This document shows, one piece after another, positions 47,293 to 59,190 of a stretch of 64,000 bases of DNA. The notes beneath the pieces were generated by a model. It made no database searches. It was not told the DNA's origin and saw only the letters and a list, made by a program, of their open reading frames with translations. The stretch's first letter is position 1; each line of letters opens with the position of its first letter. Source of the DNA: Trichosporon coremiiforme (Eukaryota; Basidiomycota; Tremellomycetes; Trichosporonales; Trichosporonaceae); NCBI GenBank assembly GCA_039545355.1, contig BCJJ01000017.1, positions 186,001 to 250,000 on the forward strand. Reading direction: 5' to 3'. The translations under genes and the position numbers were made by a program.

Positions 47293-50200
47293 ATGCCGTC
47301 GGAGGACAGGAGGGTCAGCGGCGGGGGATCGGATCCTTCGTCTCGAGCTGGGCCCTCGTCCCCTTCGACGAGTAGTTCGCAGGGATCATCGGCAGTACAG
47401 TCCGATCAACACCGCAAACCACCGGTTGCTTCGTCGTCGACATCAAATCCACCTCCACCGCCGCCTTCCGACTTTAATCCTCAACCAGATTTGTCTTTCG
47501 AGGAGCCTCTGCACGGGATCCAGCCGCCGACAGATCTTCCGGATCCGTTCGCCTCTGGAACGCCGAGAACATCCTCATCCGATATTGGCCGCAGTTTTAC
47601 CCCGTCCGCGACCTCATCCGCATCACCAACAGAGCCGACATTCTCATCGGCGGCCCCTCCTCCCGATGCACCACCAATACCGTTCCCGCAACGACCGCAG
47701 ATCCGAGCTATCCAGCGTCTTTCGAGCGAATCGGTCTGCCGGTCACGAGCCCTGTCGGGAACATCAAGCACCCACAGCTCAGACAGCGGCGAGATCTTAG
47801 CCGCCCGGCGGGATGAGCTTGTCAGCCATATCCTGTCGGACAGCGGAGACTCAAGTAGGCGGACGTCGACGGCGTCCTCCAGTCCAGGGAACGAGTCCTC
47901 CGAACCCAACATCAACGTCGTTTCTCAGACGCCGAGTCCCTCGGGTCTTAACATTGTGGAAGAGATGCCGACGCGGGCGGAGATTGAGTCGTCATTTGGA
48001 GCCGAGGAATGGATGAGATCGCGAGAACCAGCAGGAAGTGCGGACGAGCTAGTTCATGCTTGGGACAGCGTGGTGAGTGACACAGAATGACGACGTTCAG
48101 ACGGACAACTGACACAACGCACAGTGGCCTGTCGCCAACTCGCCACATGTCAACCTGCCGGAGACATCCACGTCAAGGCTTCCCATGGCTCCGGTCTCGC
48201 CATACGTGACGCCATCCTTCTCTCAACTAGTGGTTCAGCGAAGGCCTAGTCCCCCTGCACAGGGCGCATCTGAACGTCCTCTGTCGCCTCGGACGCACTC
48301 TGAGCCTGTGCACTCGGACCGCTTACATTTGGGCTCTTCGACCAGGGCAGCCACTGGTGCTGGACCCACACACCCTCTTGCGCATACCTTCATCCCTCGC
48401 TCAGCGGCCGACAATGGTTCCAGAAGTTCGCCAGCCCCTTCGTCATCGAGCAACAGCACAGGCCGCCGCTCCAAACCTGGAAGCCCCGCTCTGGACTTGG
48501 AAGAGTGGATTGCATCAACCCCACGAGTTTTGTCTGGTGAACGAACTTCCCACACTTTGACACGAACACCCAGCTCGAGCTCTACATTGTTGGCAGCCCC
48601 GCACAGCGGACTTCCATCACGACGACTATCGGAGACAGCACTCGCCAATAAATCCAATGTTTCTTCTCGACGCAACTCGCCCGCCTCAGCGGTGAACGAC
48701 CTGCCTCAGCAAGACGCTGGACCCCGTGGTCCTCCAGCCCCGCAACGGCCACCACTATCACGACGTTCGAAGTCTGCACAGGATACGCGGTTGGGGACCA
48801 TGGCCGCTGTAGTTGCAGGCCACCGTATACCGGAAATACCCTCGTTCGAGCAGCTACACCCATCCACCGAGGTGCTCTCACTCAGTCCGTCGGACATGGA
48901 CGACTCGGCGCGATTCAACATGAATCAAGTGCCGGCGCGTCTGGAGCCTACGGAGCCATCAATACCTCCGGGACCCTCTCCTCCGCCGATACCGGACGAG
49001 TCACCCTTCGAAGACGATGACGACGAGGATGACGATAACCGGACGGAGTTTGCAGAGCTCACACCCACGGGGCCATGTGTTGTGTTCCCTTCATCGGGGC
49101 ACCAGCCTACCGCCCCGAGCGAGTTCCCCTTCCACGGCGATGCAGGCACCGGCAGCGCGATCCTGGTTGACGAGGGGGACATGGTACCTCAGCAGGCGAA
49201 CGTCATGGCAGAAATGGATGTGGCTTTCGATGATGAGGGTCTCTCGACGTTGGAGCGTATTTTCTTGCTCAGTCGGAGTGAGTATGCCTTCCATCGCGCA
49301 TACGTTGCGAGGGTTTTGGGAGACCTACTCGGCGACGTTGATCCGTGCGAGTCTGTGGAATACGTTCTGCCGCTTATCTCGGGATTCTCTCTTGATGACG
49401 ACGACACCGTCAAGGAGGCTTTCGCCGCCGATCTGCATAGGATCCTATGGTACTTCTTCACCGTGAGTAGGCCTTTAACCTCAAATACCCTGTGCTGACG
49501 TTCTTGCAGACCTGCCAGTTGGTGCCTGGTGAGGACGCCTACCAGGATATGGACGACGAAGAAATCCCGGCCATGTCATATCCGTCGCTGCCTGTTCCGC
49601 AGATGGACGACAGCATCTATGCTGGCGCCATGAGCGTGCCTAGACATGCCGACGGTCAGACTGATGACGATCACCACGACACTCCCAGCTCAGACTCGCG
49701 TAGCTTGGACCAGCCGAGCGCCAGCACACGATCAACGTCCATGGGCGAAAGCAGCAGCAGCGAGAACCTCTCCTCGCAGGATGCCTCATCAACAAGCAAC
49801 ATAATGGGCTCGCAACCATCTGAAATTGGCACTCCGGGGACGACCGTGTCGGGTACGACATCGGAAGACACTCCGCATGCGAAACTCTGGGGCGCAATCG
49901 AGGGACTTGGTACTACTCAAAACACTCCTCAGGAAGACCCGGAGAAGGTCGAAACTGTGCATCCCCCGACTCTCGCCGTGGACTTCTTCCGACCGCTACT
50001 GGGTACCCTGTTGCTCAGTCAGAACCCCGCTATCGCAGACCCTGTCCGCAATGGGATCGTGTCCGTGATCGCCCGCCTCCGAGGCAAGAGCCCGACGGTC
50101 GAGGTGTGGGGTGCCAAGGCTGAAGAGAGCGAGCAAGAGTCGACGCAGACCTATCTCTCCCAGTCTGGACATCACTGCCACGTGTCGATACCATTTACCC

Positions 50201-52074
50201 ACGAAGCCCGCGATCTCGTGGAGCAGGAGCTGCTGTGGGGAATCGTGCTCGGAATGGGCACGCTTTCGACGGATATCCCCGACGCGCTCCTCGAGAACAT
50301 GTTCGTCGAGGGTGATCCGGACGACCCGGACTACGCGGCACATCGCGCTCACGAAGAGGAGCTCTACCGCGAGCAGATGTTGCACGAAGCAACGCTTGGA
50401 CGAGCCTTGTCGCTCTCGTTCATCTCGCATGTTTCGGACCTGTACTCGCCGGATGAGATCACTCGCTACGGCTTCGTGAACGAAGTGATCCGCGGCCACG
50501 ACGGTGACCCGACCACGCGAGCTGAAGCGGCTGTAGCCATGTCCAACGTTTCCAAGGCTGCTGCCACCGAGGAGATCTCCAGGCTGCTCCCGGTCTTCAA
50601 CATGTTCGTCAACGACGGCGATGATAACGTCCGCCAGTCGGCTTGCGTCACCCTCCCGGCCCTCTGCAAGCGGATCATCGACAACGCGGAGCGGCGCGTG
50701 TTTGCTGTGGATACGGTCGCCACGCTGATGGGCAGCACCGAGGAAGTGCAATTCGCATTGCTCGAGGTTCTTGGCGAGGTCATCTATACCTTCGTGGAGG
50801 ACCCCGAGGGCCCGCCAGCGCAGCTTCTCGAGGCGTACTGCGACGACGCCAAGTCGACGGGCAACGACTGCGAGTGGGACATGCTCGCCAGTTACAACTT
50901 CCCTGGCGTTTGTCTCACCCTCGGCAGCGACCGCTGGCCCGAGCTGCGCGGCTTGTTCAAACGACTCGTCGACCGCGCTGGCGAGCGAGTCATGCGCACA
51001 ATTACGGCGTTCCTGCACGAGCTCGCCCAGGTGCTGACTCCGGAGCAGGTTGCGGAAGATGTCCTCCCCGTCTACAGGCAATGCGCAGTGGGCTCGGACG
51101 ACATCCGCGAGCGCATCTTCGAACACGTGGACGTCCTGTTCGCTAACCTGCCTCAGGACCTGGCGTGGGAGTCCTTCGGGAAAATCTTGGACGGGTGGCT
51201 TCAGGACTCGCTGGGTGGCTGGCGTGCGCGTGAGCAACTCGCCCTGCAGATCCCGTCTTTCCTGTCCACGTTCAGGTCCATGGACGAGGTCAGCGTTGTC
51301 CTCGAGGTCATGCGCTTGGCTCTGCTCGACCCCTTCGCTGCCGTCCGCGATGCGGCGACGTACGCTGTCCCGCGGTCGTACGAGATTCTCCAGAACAGCG
51401 CCTGCTCCGCGGACAAGCTCCACGGCATGCTGCTCAACCTCGCTGGCAGTGACAAGTACCGCCAACGTCTGACGTTTGTCCGCTGTTTGCGCGAGTTCAT
51501 CCGGCCTCCGCCGAACAGGCAAGCATTCGAAGAATTCTTCATCCCTGCCCTTCCCCGGCTGAGCACAGACATTGTCGACATTCGCATCGGTTTAGCCCGT
51601 GCCATCTCGGACCTCTTCATCGTGGGAGCGTTCTACGGCGACCGCGTCGTGCCCGTGCCATCTGAGATTCAACGTTTGGCGACGATGCTCTCCGCCGATG
51701 AGTCTGTGGACGTGCGAGAGGTCATCTCGAGCATCGGCGTCGACCGATGGGCCGAGTTCAAGGGCCTCAGTGCGCGCGGTGCGCTTGAGAACGCAATGGA
51801 CAGGACTGACAACCCCGAAGGCATGCAAACGGCGATCAACGATGCTCTGGATGGTTCTGCAAAGGAGATCCAGAACGTCAAGCTCCCGATTCACGCGCGG
51901 GCCGACCGGCCGTCCCCCTTAAACCCGGACCCGGAGATGCGCGAGCCGAACGAGAAGGCGATCGGCCAGAATGAGCTGCTCGAGGGTGCCGCGCCACAAT
52001 TGGACCCGTTCGAGAGCGAGTTCAGCGACCACAGCAGCACTCACGGCAGTCTCCCGACGAGCCCCGAGCAATAG
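47293..52074 (+). CDS. PPP4R1: HEAT-repeat protein, PP4 regulatory subunit 1 (PPP4R1)-like
   Basis: Exons are 47293-48072, 48125-49462 and 49510-52074, giving 1560 aa. ATG 47293 is the first ATG of the frame; upstream codons are open but lack an ATG. About 620 Ser/Pro-rich disordered residues precede helical repeats. The first conserved block is LSTLERIFLLSRSEYAFHRA and VEYVLPLISGFSLDDDD, joined across intron 2. A second Ser-rich linker follows, then HEAT repeats such as TRAEAAVAMSNVSKAA, SACVTLPALCKRI and LARAISDLFIVGAF. PPP4R1 family proteins are scaffolds that bring targets to the PP4 catalytic subunit. The very long disordered N-terminus is beyond usual family length. The family call rests on the repeats' sequence character. 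Confidence 0.75.
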
Positions 52075-52836
52075 ACATCCCGAACTATCGTGTGCATAAC
52101 CCATCAAGCTCATCAAGCGCAAGCCTGCAGCCACGCCTCGTTACACACCGCCATACCCATGCTGCGCTCTTGTCTCTTCACGGTTCTCGCTCGCTCCGCT
52201 TTCACCTCATCACCCCCACTACCAGTATTCCGGGTACGCTGCATACTTGTGCGCGTCTGTTTTCTGCGTGCGACCCATCCATCCAACCATCCATCCATCA
52301 CTCGAGTGCTTGTGCTTTTCAGGTGCTCGCTCGCTATTTACCTCTGATATTACCCAACCAACCCCTGTATTGCTGACTGGGCTCTCCTCCTTGTATCCAT
52401 GCTAGTTGTTCCGGATTGTACAGTGCAGTGGAATACGCATACATAGCCTATCGCCTATGCAATGCAGCGTGTGCATGATGATAATCTGGGTGGCGAAAAC
52501 TGGCCCCGCGTCTGCCTGGCAGGCAGAGCCAGGAGGAGCCTTGAATAGCCGGTTGCTTCCGGACATGCATAGGCGGTCGCGTGTGTCCGTGTCCGCAACC
52601 GGCTTCTTCACCCACGAGCCGGCCCACGATCGCCCACGGGCGTCACTGCTGCTCCATCCAAGCCGACACACTCTGTCACAACGCGATCCATCTCCGTCCA
52701 TCGCGCACCCACTCCTTCTCACAAAACATCTTGCATCGTCAGCCAACCTCTCAGTCCCAGTTCACTCATCCACCCCCGACTGCATAACCACTCCCTCACA
52801 GCTCCTTCCCCTCCTCACGTTCGGCACGGCGCACCG
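52075..52836. other. Intergenic region
   Basis: The 3' region of the HEAT-repeat gene and promoter of the ABC transporter gene. It contains short CATC repeats (CATCCATCCAACCATCCATCCATC, about 52266-52290). No gene is supported. Confidence 0.5.
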
Positions 52837-55214
52837 ATGTCCCAAGTCGCCAGCAAGCTCATCCCGCCGGGGACAAAGGCGGCCGCGCAGGCACGCCTCT
52901 CGCAGCTGACCCAGTCCTACCTCGCGAATCGGACGCATGTGCAGCGCTTCCTCACGGCCGGATTCGTGCTGTATTGTATTGCCGGCTCGGTCGTGAACCT
53001 GAGCGGCAAGGGGGTCAAGATCTCGACGAGTGGGAGAGGGAAGAAAGGAGGAGCAGCCCGCAAAGGAGCAGGGGGGAAGGGCAAGAAGAAGGTCTCGGTG
53101 TCCGATCCCCTGTTCCAGCAACGGCTGAAGAAGCTCATCCGTATCGTCATCCCCGGCATTCGCAGTCGTGAGGCAGCCATGCTCGCACTCCACTCGTGCT
53201 TCCTCCTCGGACGAACGGCGCTCAGTCTTTACGTCGCTGACCTTGACGGACGGTGAGTCTTCGGAGGGGAAGCGCAGGAGGCTGGCCATTGTCTCACCGA
53301 CGACACATGCGCATCCACGCCTCTGCACTTCTCAGAAGCCGAAACATACACGTGCAGTCGCTAACCTCAGCATCGTCTCGGCCCTCGTCACGGCCCAGCC
53401 TAGGCTGTTCCTCATGAACCTTGCGCGGTGGTGCGCCGTCGCCATCCCTGCGACGTACACCAACTCGATGCTCGAGTACCTCCAGTCGGAGCTGGGTCTC
53501 GCGTACAGGACACGGTAAGCTAACTGTCAATGGTCCCATTCAGCTGACGTGCAGACTGTCGCGCTACGTGCTCGACGAATACCTGGACACGAAGGAGCCG
53601 GACGGGGAGGACGCCAAGCTGTACTACAAACTCGCGAACCTGGACGACCGGATCAAGAACGCAGACCAGTACATGACAGTGGACATTCAACAGTTCAGCA
53701 ACAAGCTTGCCGAGATCTACAGCAACATTGCCAAGCCCGTCCTCGACGTCATCCTGTACAACTACCAGCTCTCGCGCAACGTCGGTGCTGAGGGTCTTGT
53801 CCTCCTGACTGCGCTGGTGCAGCTGTCCGCCTACCTGCTGAAGAAGATCACGCCGCCATTCGGTGACTACGCCGCGTACGAGGCGACGCTCGAGGGCGAG
53901 CTGCGCTTCACGCATTCCCGCCTGCTCGAGAACTCGGAAGAGGTCGCCTTTTACCACGGCGAGGAGTATGAGAAGAACGTGATCGAGCGCGGCTACTTTG
54001 CCCTGATCAAGCACGTGAACAAGGTACTCGGCGTGCGGCTCTGGCACGGCATGGCAGAGGAGGGAGTTGTCAAGTGGGCGTGGGGCTCGTTCGGACTCGT
54101 CATCTGTGCGATCCCGACCTTCCTCGGGCAGGCTCTGGGCATGGGTTCCGGCGACCTCGCCTCCCGCACAGAAGGGTTCGTCACGAACCGCCGTCTCCTG
54201 CTCAGCAGTTCCGACGCCTTTGGCCGCGTCATGTACTCGTACAAGGAGCTCGCCGAGCTCGCAGGCTACACGTCTCGAGTCTCCGACCTGCTCGAGGCGA
54301 TGGACGACGTCAAGGCGGGCAAGTACGAGAAGAAGCTCGTGTCGTCCGCCGACGTCGAGGCGAACAAGCGCATGCTTAGCACGCGCGGCAAGGTCGTCGA
54401 GGCGGACTATGTCGAGTTTGACAGCGTTCCCCTCATCTCGCCGAACGGCGACGTGCTCGTGCAAAGCATGAGCTTCAAGGTCCTGCCCGGACAGCACCTG
54501 CTCGTGATTGGCCCGAACGGATGCGGCAAGAGTTCCATGTTCCGTATCCTCGGCGGCCTCTGGCCCGTGTACGGCGGCACTGTGTCCAAGCCCCCAGAGC
54601 ACGACTTCACCTACATCCCCCAGCGCCCGTACCTGTGCACGGGAACGCTACGCGACCAGACCATCTACCCCGATAACCACGCGCAGATGCTCGCCAAGGG
54701 CGTGACGGACGCGGACCTGCAGCGGATGCTCGAAGTGGTCGATATCGGCAACATCGTGGAGCGCGAGGGCGGCTGGGAGGCAGTGCGCGAGTGGCGCGAC
54801 GCACTCTCAGGAGGCGACAAGCAGCGCATCGCAATGGCGCGTCTCTTCTACCACCGGCCCAAGTACGCGATCCTGGACGAGTGCACGTCGGCCGTGACGC
54901 TCGAGATCGAAAAGGCCATGTACGACCACGCAACCAACCTGGGCATCACGCTCATGACTGTGTCCCACCGCCCCAGTTTGTGGAAGTACCACAAGCTCGT
55001 GCTGCAGTACGACGGGCAGGGCGGGTACGTGTTCACAGAGCTGGATGCGGAGCAGCGCCTGAAACTGCAGGAGGAGAAGCAGGAACTGGAGCACCGCCTG
55101 CTGCAGGTGCCGAAACTGAAGGCGAGGCTCGAGGAGCTGAGGCATATCAAGCGGCAGCGCGACGGGGCGATAGGACAGGTCGAGGGCGTCGTCGTCGAGG
55201 CGGCTGTGGCGTAG
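52837..55214 (+). CDS. Peroxisomal ABCD half-transporter (Pxa1/Pxa2 type)
   Basis: Exons are 52837-53252, 53371-53514 and 53555-55214, giving 739 aa. The transmembrane half includes the family EAA-like segment [18 protein letters not shown] and the [13 protein letters not shown] block. The nucleotide-binding half has Walker [10 protein letters not shown] (about 506-514), the signature LSGGDKQ (about 605) and Walker [12 protein letters not shown] (about 624). Half-transporters of subfamily D dimerise in the peroxisome membrane and import long-chain acyl-CoA for beta-oxidation. A Lys/Gly-rich loop near residues 65-85 is notable. The C-terminus has a coiled coil. I cannot decide between Pxa1 and Pxa2 orthology from this window. 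Confidence 0.92.
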
Positions 55215-56989
55215 CTGTGGCATAGCTTTGGCCTAGACGGTGGCGTAGACGTGTAGACGAGTCAGTAGACAAAGACAAGACAGGCAGTCACATTCTTTTC
55301 CTCTTTTTCCAAGTAGTTTTTTTCTTAATTTTTTTTTTGGACAGAGCCGCCTGCGGCTGATGCACGAGTTGTGCAGGGTCCACATGCAAGACTGCGGGAT
55401 TGCCACCCCTGCTGGGCGTCTTACTCGTCGCAAAACTCAAGGAAACCATACTCAAGCGCCCCGTCCGTCGTGAGAGTGTCCCAGGCCAGCGTGACAAAGC
55501 AGCCGGCCGAAGACGACCACGGTACCGCGGCGGTCGGTCACCGGTGAGTCATGTGCCGTCAGAGCGCCTACCGGAAGAGACTCGGAGTGCACGAACGACC
55601 CGCAGTCGTCTCATCCCGTGAGAACGTGGCGGCTCCATTGCTCCGCTGCTGGTGCTGGTTGCCGCGCTGTGGCAGCACTGTCGAGGACGTGCAGGATGCC
55701 TTCGGTCAGCGCCGTCAGAGAAGCGGGCAGGAGACGGATACTGGGACCGTTTGGGGCCCGGGACGACGAAGGGCGCACGCGCCAGCGCGGCGTGCGCTAC
55801 GCTGTGCACTTCGAGAGATACGGGGTGGGCGGGGTGGGTCCCGAACCACTCAGAGGTCTCGCAGGGTCATCGCGACACAATGCCGATCAGCAGGGGCCCG
55901 ATGCTGGAACATCCCAGTCCCCCTCACATGCGCAGGCGAATGCTCTCGATTCCTCGCCATCAGCCGTCACCTGTGACCGAAGCAGTAACCGCTCCTGGGC
56001 CGAGACTCAATGTTTGCCGATGGGCGGCAGCGCAGGCAGGAAGACTCCAAGTCCAGCACCGGCCCAAGCCCAGCATGGCCTGCTCTCTTCAGACACTAGT
56101 CTCTCAGAGTTGAGCGACTCGACCTCACCTGAAGTCCCCGCGATCGCGATGCCCTCAATGTATTCGCCCCCGTTCGAGCACGTCGTCCAGCCCGACCCCG
56201 AACGTCTTGGCTGATTCTGCCACCCCCTCGGATAATGTGGCGGGAACAAGAATTCGAAAGCGATTGAGGAACATGCAGTGATTCCCCGCTTGTCTCATCA
56301 ATGGACGCGCACGCAAATCACTCATTACTTTCGCGATCATGTCAGCTCCTTCTTTCAGCCCGATCGCCCACGAGTAGATCATCAGTAATACCCCATCGTG
56401 CTGTTGCATATGCACTCTTCGAAGATAGCTTTGACGCCCGCAAGTGACTGTTGAGACATGCAAGCAGTCTCGGTGTTGTGTGCGGCGACAGCTGCTAGAA
56501 TGTACGGGGTAAAACTTCAGCATAATTCCAGATTCGAGAAAGTCAAAAACGTTGAAAGGTCAGTGGGAGTGAGGCATTCAAGAGAAGTCGTGCATAAAGG
56601 AGGCCATCCATCATCGCTGAGCAACACCACTAGCGCGATGATCGGGTGAAGAGTCGGCGGGTTTGACGCCGGGATCGCTCCGAGATCACGACGTGATCAC
56701 GGCAACAAGCCGGGGCACGGCAGGCCAATTTTGCTTCGCGGTCATGTCGGCTTTCCCTGTTCAGACGCAAGCATCGAGCATTGACGCGTCTTGAGCGAGA
56801 GCTCAGCCAGATGCGATGCGAGCGGTGACCAACCACCTACGCGGTGTATTCGCCCGGCAATCTTGCGCTTACTGCGTGCTGTTACCAGGGTGTGATACGC
56901 CTGCTGTGACTGCCAGGCAGTTGCCGACATGCAATAGGGCGGGTACCACTTCCCCAAAGGCTTAACGCTCAGCGCACCTTGCAATCTCT
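55215..56989. other. Intergenic region with fragmentary open frames
   Basis: The ABC gene 3' end has a T-rich stretch (55310-55340). Beyond it, coding-looking fragments appear but never assemble. On the minus strand, 56523-56155 includes FRILVPATLSEGVAESAK. A +1 frame just downstream continues as YIEGIAIAGTSGEVESLN (about 56165-56110), and another fragment ends WDTLTTDGALEYGFLEFCDE with a stop near 55424. These may be remains of one decayed gene. I do not name a function. Confidence 0.35.
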
Positions 56990-57674
56990 TCAAACACCGT
57001 CCGGCTCTGAGGCTATCCCGTCGAGAATGAAACGCTTCACAGAAGTGAAGGACGAATTTGCACACGTAATCCAACGTAGGGGTCGTGGCGGGCGGTTCGA
57101 CTCCGCTAACGGCCTAGGAAGCGTTAGCTAGTTCGATCCCTCACGGATACGGAGCCACCGCTGCGTTCGATGTAGCGCGACGTAGCCACTCACCTCGTCG
57201 TACATCCACTTCGTTAGCTTAGCCAACCTCCTCTTCCAGTTTTCGAAGTAGGTGATGTAGGCGAAGGGCAGCTCGGAGGTGGTGATCCTGCCCTCAGATG
57301 ACCTTTCACGGCTGGTACGGGAACGGATGTGCTCGTTCAATTGCATGACCTTGTCGAGCACGACGAGGGCAAAAGCCCACGTTGTCGATGTCGCACCACC
57401 GCCCCGATGCCCACGCGCAGGAAGCCCGGCGGGCAGCTTGCGCGATCTCAACCTGCAATTTAGGGGCATTTGGGTATGGGCGGGGCCGAAGCTGGCGGTC
57501 TGGCACTGTCGACCAGTCCCGGCGCGGAACACGGAGTAGTTCGGCGGGGAAGTCGGACGCGATGAAACTCAAGCCGGGCGTGTCTAGCTTCGTGCGGAAC
57601 ACAGCCTCGTCTGCCTCCGTCCACGCCTTCTGCATTGCTTCGGCACCGTAGTATGAAGGTGTAGTTGACGCCAT
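56990..57674 (-). pseudogene. Probable gene with an apparent frame shift, function unknown
   Basis: ATG 57674 opens a plausible protein start (MASTTPSYYGAEAMQKAWTE...) that stays coding-like to about 57540. Good coding resumes one frame over (VVLDKVMQLNEHIRSRTSRE, then SELPFAYITYFENWKRRL) and runs to 57145. There a 39-nt intron (57144-57106, GTGAGG donor, GCTAACG branch, TTAG acceptor) leads to a last exon ending at a stop at 56990-56992. The shift between the first two blocks cannot be explained by any ordinary GT-AG intron I can find. It is either a disabled gene, a sequence error or an unusual intron. No family was recognised. Confidence 0.5.
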
Positions 57675-58196
57675 ATTAATGAGTAGCCAGGGGAGGGTGA
57701 AGGAAGTGGACAGCTGGCACCTCGTTCAAATAAGGTGGCCATGGGCCTGGTGGCGAATCCCGGTCAGAGCGAGGCTCGATGCTCAACGATGGGGCCCGGC
57801 GGGACCTGATGGGGCGTGAGAAGTGACATTACGTTAGTGGTATTGGGGATTGAAAGCCGGGAGGTGAATGTGGAGAAGGGAAGAGACGAGATGGCAGCAA
57901 AGCCATATTGTGTGTCAGAGCCGCGGCTCGGCACCAGATGCGTGCTAGTCGCCGCCCTTGGCCCAGCGCACGCCGTGCGGTTGAGCAAGCACCGAGTTGA
58001 CTCACGTTGCGTCACCACCAGCCGAGCAGCCGAGACAGAGTCCGATGAACGGATGCAAACCCACGTGGTTTCGTGCCTGTCTCCGGCTCCTCACCACCAC
58101 CCCTCACCCTGGTTGCTGATCTCCCGAAATGTCGAAAAGTTCGCTCAGATTCAGCTCATCGCCAACAACAACCTCCCAACGGCACAGCACACCATC
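57675..58196. promoter_or_regulatory. Divergent promoter region before mL49
   Basis: A 520-base region between the disrupted minus-strand gene and the mL49 gene. An open frame enters ATG 58197 from upstream, but its residues do not resemble protein. No clear TATA box or repeat was recognised. Confidence 0.4.
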
Positions 58197-59094
58197 ATGC
58201 TTCGCACGTTCGCCTCGTCGTCGTCCCGCGTCGTTCGCGCCGTCCGTTTCAACTCGACCCAGGCCCCGCAACAGTCCACCGCCTACGTTGTCGAGCGCAC
58301 CGCCAACGGAACCCTGCCCGTCTACTCGGACGTCAAGAACAACTCCACCAAGACTATCATCCGGAGGATTCGGGGGAGCGCCGAGGTGAGTTTAGCCTTG
58401 AGGAGAGCTAGAGGAGTAGGTGGGTGGAGCGGAAATGGGAACAGCAGGCGCAGTGCAGAGTCCGGAGCTCATATGGAGGAAGGCGCGAATCGTCGTCGGC
58501 GCCGCCCCCGTTGCAGCTTCCGGTAGTCGTGAAAGGAGCCTGCATTGCAGTTTCAAAGCCGCTCGTGCAGTTTTAGGCGGGCTCGGCCAACTGCCCGGGG
58601 CATTGCCGCTGATATTGTCGTCGAACGGATCTGCGAACCATGGCGATACTGGCTGCGCCGCGTTAGCATTGGACGTCATGGTTGGGAAAGGCAACTGCGG
58701 CTCCGCTAGGAGAAAGGCAAATGCGGCTTTGCTAGGAGCAGACCGACCTTACTCCCGAAGGTCGCCTTCACTTTTACCAGCGTCAATGTGCAGGGCTGTA
58801 GGACTGCAACGAACGGGCCATAGTACCGCGACGCTTAGCGCCCTATCTCTTGCGGCTCCGGTCTCACAGTCTGATGCTTCTATTTCCGCCCCGCTCCTCG
58901 ATACCTCGTCCCAGTTGTGACCCAGCTAACAGCAGACGCTCAAGGGAGAGCTGAACGAGTACCTCGCTGCTGGACACATTGACCCGATCACGCCGGCGCC
59001 GAGTGCGACCCTGAAGCCGACTTCGCGCCAGATCGAGGTCAAGGGCCGCTGGGTCCCGGAGCTGAAGGCGTGGCTCGAGATGAAGGGCTTCTAA
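58197..59094 (+). CDS. IMG2: Mitochondrial large-subunit ribosomal protein mL49 (Img2)
   Basis: Exons are 58197-58385 and 58936-59094, giving 115 aa. A presequence (MLRTFASSSSRVVRAVRFNS) leads into the mL49 core YVVERTANGTLPVYSDVKNN and KTIIRRIRGSAETLKGELN, which joins across the intron. The C-terminal motif is RQIEVKGRWVPELKAWLEMK. This is the compact IMG2 domain of the mitochondrial 54S/39S ribosomal subunit. The intron is 550 nt, long for this window. Confidence 0.93.
58386..58935 (+). other. Long intron of mL49 with tandem 26-mer
   Basis: GTGAGT donor and GCTAACAGCAG acceptor. It contains two adjacent 26-nt copies, 58687-58712 and 58713-58738, that differ at three positions; each has a short GGCTCCGC/GGCTTTGC core. 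No coding content was recognised. Confidence 0.75.
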
Positions 59095-59190
59095 GCATAG
59101 TTCGGAGTAGTCTGTAGAGTGTGTAATTTGCATTTCATCTAGCATTGGCCACGGGTGTAGCGTCTTCTCACTGGATTCTCGCCAGCCTAC

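Noticed and set aside
49996..51522. A 508-aa open frame on the minus strand opposite the HEAT-repeat gene
   Set aside because: Antisense shadow created by third-position GC; the sense frame has regular HEAT helices.
57094..57104. A perfect Pol III B-box-like word (GGTTCGACTCC), suggesting a tRNA gene
   Set aside because: Upstream sequence gives no D arm, no anticodon arm and no acceptor partner for AACGGCC. The word falls at the edge of the short intron and last exon of the minus-strand gene at 56990-57674.
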